Notes under the pieces: model-generated
Seen by the model: the letters and a program-made list of their open reading frames with translations, nothing else
The model's database searches: none
What the model was told of the DNA's origin: nothing
Translations under genes and position numbers: made by a program
Part shown: positions 8,161 through 9,909 of the stretch, in pieces
How the letters are laid out: each line of letters opens with the position of its first letter
How positions within the stretch are numbered: position 1 is the first letter of the stretch
NCBI GenBank assembly: GCA_947623615.1
Contig: CANQHH010000033.1
Span: 1 to 9,909 of the forward strand
DNA: 9,909 bases
Direction of reading: 5' to 3'
DNA from: an uncultured Clostridia bacterium
GTDB lineage: Bacteria; Bacillota; Clostridia; TANB77; CAG-508

Positions 8161-9360
8161 ATGAATGAAAAAAAAGGACAAAAAATTTATAAAATAATTA
8201 TGTTAGTTGTTTTAACAGCACTAATATCTTCATTAATAACAACGATGTATGTATATAATAGAATTGATTCAATAGGAAATGATGGAAAAATTATTGGAAG
8301 CGATAGTAATTCTGGAATTGAGATGTCATTAGCTACAATCAGGTCAATGTTAGAAGAATCATATATAGGAAAATTAGATGATGAAAAAATGATAGAATCT
8401 GCAATAAAAGGATATGTAGCAGGAGTAGGAGACGAATATACTGAATATTATACTAAAGAAGAAATGGCAGAGGAATTAGATGAAGCAAATGGCAATTATG
8501 TAGGAATTGGTATATATATGATTGTAAACAATGCAAGAGGAGAAATTGTTGTTTCAGAGCCTATGGAAGGATCGCCTGCAGAAAAAGCTGGTATAAAGCC
8601 AGGAGACTATATTACCAAAGTTGACGGAGAAGAAGTAACTCCTGAAAATGCTTCAAGTATATCAGAGAAAATAAAGGGAGAAGAAGGAACTAAAGTAAAA
8701 CTTGAAATAAAAAGAGATAAGAAAACTTTAAATCTAGAAATAGAGAGAAAGAGAATTGTAGTAAGTCATACAAATTCAAAGATAATAGATGGTAATATTG
8801 GGTACATTAACATAGTAGATTTTGATGGTGGTGTGTCAAGTGAGTTTAAGCAAAAATATGATGAAATGAAGGAAAAAGGTATAAAATCATTAATAATAGA
8901 TGTTAGAAATAATGGTGGCGGAATTGTTGATGAATCAATAGATATTTTAGAAATGTTGTGTAAAAAAGATGATACCTTACTTATAACAGTTGATAAAAAT
9001 AGCAAAGAAGAAGTAACAAAAGCAAAAAGGGAGCAGGAGATAGAAATTCCAGTAGTTGTACTTACAAACCAATATTCTGCAAGTGCATCAGAAATATTAG
9101 CAGGTGCTCTTAAAGACAATGATAGAGCAAAACTTGTAGGAACAAAGACATATGGAAAGGGTGTAATTCAAACTCTTACTCAATTATCAGATGGTAGTGG
9201 ATTAAAAATGACAACTGAGGAATACTATACACCAAAGCATAACAAAATAAATAAAGAGGGAATTGAACCTAACTATAAAGTAGAATTACCAAGTAATATA
9301 AAAGAATTAAATGACGAAAATGATACTCAATTACAAAAAGCAATCGAATTACTAAAATAG
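8161..9360 (+). CDS. Membrane-anchored carboxy-terminal processing protease (S41, PDZ)
   Basis: This 399-residue protein belongs to the CtpA/CtpB/Prc family of serine proteases that act outside the cytoplasmic membrane. One N-terminal hydrophobic helix at about 13-31 serves as anchor or uncleaved signal. A PDZ domain covers about 110-195 (GSPAEKAGIKPGDYITKVDGEEV). The S41 domain carries the Ser-Lys-Gln set: S308, the middle serine of SASAS, K333 in YGKG and Q337; the spacing S+25 to K and K+4 to Q matches the family. It sits after FtsEX and the hydrolases, and a Ctp gene next to ftsEX is also found in B. subtilis (ctpB). Possible roles are trimming or degrading the M23 proteins, or processing a sporulation signalling factor. 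Its SD is weak: AAGG (8145-8148) is about 12 nt from the ATG. No convincing promoter lies directly in front, so read-through from upstream is likely. Confidence 0.95.
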   Translation: MNEKKGQKIYKIIMLVVLTALISSLITTMYVYNRIDSIGNDGKIIGSDSNSGIEMSLATIRSMLEESYIGKLDDEKMIESAIKGYVAGVGDEYTEYYTKEEMAEELDEANGNYVGIGIYMIVNNARGEIVVSEPMEGSPAEKAGIKPGDYITKVDGEEVTPENASSISEKIKGEEGTKVKLEIKRDKKTLNLEIERKRIVVSHTNSKIIDGNIGYINIVDFDGGVSSEFKQKYDEMKEKGIKSLIIDVRNNGGGIVDESIDILEMLCKKDDTLLITVDKNSKEEVTKAKREQEIEIPVVVLTNQYSASASEILAGALKDNDRAKLVGTKTYGKGVIQTLTQLSDGSGLKMTTEEYYTPKHNKINKEGIEPNYKVELPSNIKELNDENDTQLQKAIELLK

Positions 9361-9361
9361 C

Positions 9362-9390
9362 TTGATTTTTTAAGGAAAATATGATAAAAT
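9362..9390 (+). promoter_or_regulatory. Promoter for the small unknown gene
   Basis: TTGATT (9362-9367) and TAAAAT (9385-9390) are 17 nt apart. TG at 9382-9383 makes an extended -10. Transcription would begin near 9397, giving a leader of about 57 nt to the ATG at 9454. The -35 starts two bases after the protease stop codon. Confidence 0.5.
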
Positions 9391-9410
9391 TAAAATAGAT
9401 GTTTGGCTAT

Positions 9411-9446
9411 GGAGGTGAAAACTATAATTATTGCAAGTAATTATGG
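9411..9446 (+). promoter_or_regulatory. Perfect SD followed by a hairpin, far from any standard start
   Basis: GGAGGTGA (9411-9418) is a full match to the SD consensus, but no ATG, GTG or TTG in the gene's frame lies 5-12 nt after it; only ATA (9424) and ATT (9427, 9430) do. Bases 9422-9432 can pair with 9436-9446 (11 pairs including two G-T, 3-nt loop). Folding this stem would bring the SD to about 10 nt from the ATG at 9454. The stem also captures two bases (9445-9446) of a second, weaker SD, GGGAG (9445-9449). Confidence 0.4.
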
Positions 9447-9453
9447 GAGTAAT

Positions 9454-9759
9454 ATGAGTGTTAAAAATGGTTATTTAAATTGGTTGTATAGAATTTTTAT
9501 AGCTCCTGATAATATAGAAGAAGAACAATCATTATCAAAAGATTCGAGAGATGATATTGAAAAGGAGCTTGCAAAAAGTAGTGAAGAATTAGACAGAGAA
9601 TATGAAAGACATTTTCATTCATCAAACAAAAACAAAGATTTATTTAAAGTAGATAAAGAAAGTTTAAATAAAGATGATAAAAAAGACAAAAATAAAGATG
9701 AAAATGTTATTGCAAAAAGTGAAAAAGAAGAAACCAAAGAATTAGAAGAAAGAAATTAA
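9454..9759 (+). CDS. Small highly charged protein of unknown function
   Basis: I do not recognise this protein. From the ATG at 9454 it has 101 residues. A short aromatic and hydrophobic N-terminal patch (NGYLNWLYRIFIAPDN) is followed by an extremely Lys/Glu/Asp/Ser-rich tail that should be disordered or form a charged helix. There is no signal peptide, membrane helix or catalytic motif, so it is probably cytoplasmic; the N-terminal patch could bind a partner or a membrane surface. The start is uncertain. The frame is open back to a TTG at 9403 and an ATG at 9409, but both lie on or before the perfect SD at 9411-9418. Non-standard ATA or ATT starts at 9424-9430 would add 8-10 residues. It has its own promoter and a terminator, so it appears to be a separate unit between the protease and the tRNA gene. 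Confidence 0.6.
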   Translation: MSVKNGYLNWLYRIFIAPDNIEEEQSLSKDSRDDIEKELAKSSEELDREYERHFHSSNKNKDLFKVDKESLNKDDKKDKNKDENVIAKSEKEETKELEERN

Positions 9760-9777
9760 AAAATAGATATTTTTATA

Positions 9778-9806
9778 TTGACAAAATGCAATTTTGTGGT
9801 TATAAT
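9778..9806 (+). promoter_or_regulatory. Perfect consensus promoter of the tRNA-Met gene
   Basis: TTGACA (9778-9783), a 17-nt spacer and TATAAT (9801-9806) match the sigma-A consensus at every position. Transcription would start near 9812-9813, about 20 nt before the tRNA. Strength of this kind is expected for a stable-RNA gene. Confidence 0.85.
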
Positions 9807-9826
9807 ATTAATTGCATTTTGTTTTT
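9781..9826 (+). terminator. 13-bp inverted repeat with T-run, overlapping the tRNA promoter
   Basis: ACAAAATGCAATT (9781-9793) is the exact reverse complement of AATTGCATTTTGT (9810-9822). The loop is 16 nt and contains the TATAAT. The right arm runs into a T-run (9822-9826), so RNA arriving from the small gene upstream could fold into an intrinsic terminator. RNA started at the tRNA promoter carries only the right arm and would escape it. A DNA operator is the alternative reading. Confidence 0.55.
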
Positions 9827-9831
9827 GATAA

Positions 9832-9908
9832 GGCGAGATAGCTCAGTTGGCTAGAGCAACTGGTTCATACCCAGTGGGTCGATGGTTCGAGTCCATTTCT
9901 CGCTACCA
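9832..9908 (+). tRNA. Elongator tRNA-Met (anticodon CAT)
   Basis: The full 77-nt cloverleaf is present. The acceptor stem pairs 9832-9838 with 9898-9904, including a G1-T72 wobble. The D stem is GCTC/GAGC (9841-9844 and 9854-9857). The anticodon stem ACTGG/CCAGT encloses the loop TTCATAC, with anticodon CAT at 9866-9868. The T arm is at 9881-9897 with a TTCGAGT loop. The discriminator is A9905 and the CCA end (9906-9908) is encoded. There is no C1-A72 mismatch and no GGG/CCC anticodon-stem pairs, so it is not the initiator. The overall pattern, with G1-T72 and the TTCATAC loop, resembles the B. subtilis elongator tRNA-Met more than the lysidine-modified tRNA-Ile(CAT), though the latter cannot be fully excluded. 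The window ends one base later, so it may be the first gene of a tRNA cluster. Confidence 0.95.
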
Positions 9909-9909
9909 A

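Noticed and set aside
9832..9908. Initiator tRNA-fMet or tRNA-Ile(CAT)
   Set aside because: There is no C1-A72 mismatch and no GGG/CCC anticodon-stem pairs, so it is not the initiator; the overall pattern with G1-T72 fits elongator tRNA-Met better than tRNA-Ile2.

Overview
The window is a strongly AT-rich, gene-dense bacterial segment. Every gene reads on the + strand, intergenic gaps are short, Shine-Dalgarno (SD) sites are purine-rich, and some starts are TTG. Neighbouring proteins are typical of low-GC Bacillota: a split transketolase, FtsEX followed by secreted coiled-coil peptidoglycan hydrolases, and a membrane-anchored S41 protease. An anaerobic member of Clostridia or a related gut lineage is the best guess, but no marker here fixes the genus. 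No stretch longer than 300 bases lacks a gene, and I see no insertion sequence, prophage, CRISPR array or sign of recent transfer.

Layout. Positions 1-2157 hold the C-terminal part of a UPF0182-family membrane protein that runs off the left edge. It is followed by the two halves of a split transketolase (2175-3023 and 3054-3983), probably in the same transcription unit. A weak hairpin at the end of that unit and a good extended -10 promoter (4013-4041) mark the start of a cell-wall unit. This contains ftsE (4078-4764), ftsX (4748-5653) and two tandem paralogous secreted hydrolases with an EnvC/PcsB-like coiled coil plus an M23 (LytM) domain (5677-6864 and 6886-8103). A small terminator-like hairpin follows (8114-8142), then a membrane-anchored carboxy-terminal processing protease with PDZ and S41 domains (8161-9360). 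Next comes a small Lys/Glu/Asp-rich protein of unknown function (9454-9759) with its own promoter and an odd translation-initiation region. The window ends with an elongator tRNA-Met(CAT) gene (9832-9908), driven by a perfect consensus promoter that lies inside a 13-bp perfect inverted repeat.

How the genes work together. FtsE (ATPase) and FtsX (membrane subunit with an extracytoplasmic domain) form the complex that, in several bacteria, transmits ATP-driven conformational changes to coiled-coil hydrolases or hydrolase activators (EnvC in E. coli, PcsB in pneumococcus, CwlO in B. subtilis). The two M23 proteins directly downstream are the obvious partners. Both keep the full set of zinc and catalytic residues, so they look like active endopeptidases rather than EnvC-type pseudo-enzymes. 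The S41 protease next door could process or degrade them.

Most of the window is conserved housekeeping content. The points most worth a second look are the duplicated FtsEX-linked hydrolases, the hairpin between a perfect SD and the nearest ATG of the small unknown gene, and the terminator/promoter overlap in front of the tRNA. I did not find a clearly new multi-gene system.
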